A DNA stretch of 14,761 bases, taken from Phycisphaerales bacterium UBA4658 (GTDB lineage Bacteria; Planctomycetota; Phycisphaerae; Phycisphaerales; UBA1924). Positions 14,749 to 14,761 of this stretch are shown here, piece by piece. The stretch is taken from contig DHLW01000053.1 of NCBI GenBank assembly GCA_002405485.1, positions 63,197-77,957 of the forward strand, in the 5' to 3' direction. The notes below the pieces were generated by a model. It saw only the letters and a program-made list of their open reading frames with translations, did not search any database and was not told the DNA's origin. A program made the position numbers and the translations under genes. Every line of letters begins with the position of its first letter. Within the stretch, counting starts at the first letter, position 1.

Positions 14749-14761
14749 GGGGGGGGGGGGG
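14749..14761. other. Terminal run of 13 G, probable contig-end artefact
   Basis: The window ends in 13 consecutive G residues right after ordinary sequence. Long terminal G runs are typical of two-colour sequencing chemistry when signal is lost, so the last bases are probably not genomic. Confidence 0.6.

Overview
This is a 14.8 kb, very GC-rich window that reads like a planctomycete, most likely Phycisphaerae-type. The grounds are the high GC content, the Ala/Pro/Arg-rich linkers, the exported low-complexity proteins, and a cytochrome-like protein with a CHGG motif and a 'SPLLQLGLMRD' tail of a kind I associate with planctomycetes. The lineage is an inference from style, not from a marker gene. 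No rRNA, tRNA, CRISPR array, insertion sequence or integrase was seen. No gap between genes exceeds 300 bases; the longest are about 210 (11433-11642) and 188 (12867-13054).

Layout. 1-1302 (+): 3' part of an unrecognised protein that enters from the left edge. 1355-6134 (-): three secreted or envelope proteins, in transcription order a putative c-type-cytochrome-like protein with an N-terminal helical-repeat region (4758-6134), a large coiled-coil lipoprotein (2596-4605) and a small HEAT-like exported protein (1355-2410). 6279-12866 (-): a complete soluble chemotaxis core in the order cheB, cheW, cheR, cheA, cheX, cheY. 13055-14230 (-): a von Willebrand A (VWA) MIDAS protein. 14320-14715 (+): a stand-alone response-regulator receiver protein, divergent from the VWA gene. 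The window ends in 13 G residues, which looks like a contig-end artefact.

How the genes work together. CheA (with CheW as coupler) would phosphorylate CheY and CheB. CheR and CheB would methylate and demethylate receptors encoded elsewhere, since no methyl-accepting protein lies here. CheX would dephosphorylate CheY, taking the place of CheZ or CheC. All six are on one strand with gaps of 49-210 bases, and tandem GC hairpins lie directly after cheY, so a single transcription unit is plausible. CheA carries a second, His-less HPT-like region, the most unusual protein feature of this locus. The flanking VWA, receiver and envelope genes are not known chemotaxis components; a link is only suggested by adjacency.

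The most notable non-coding signals are a long interrupted palindrome around CACGTG between the VWA gene and cheB, a perfect CACGTACGTG palindrome between the VWA and receiver genes, and a 7-bp hairpin covering the ribosome-binding region of the receiver gene. I did not find convincing evidence of a wholly new system; the window looks like a conventional chemotaxis locus with several oddities.
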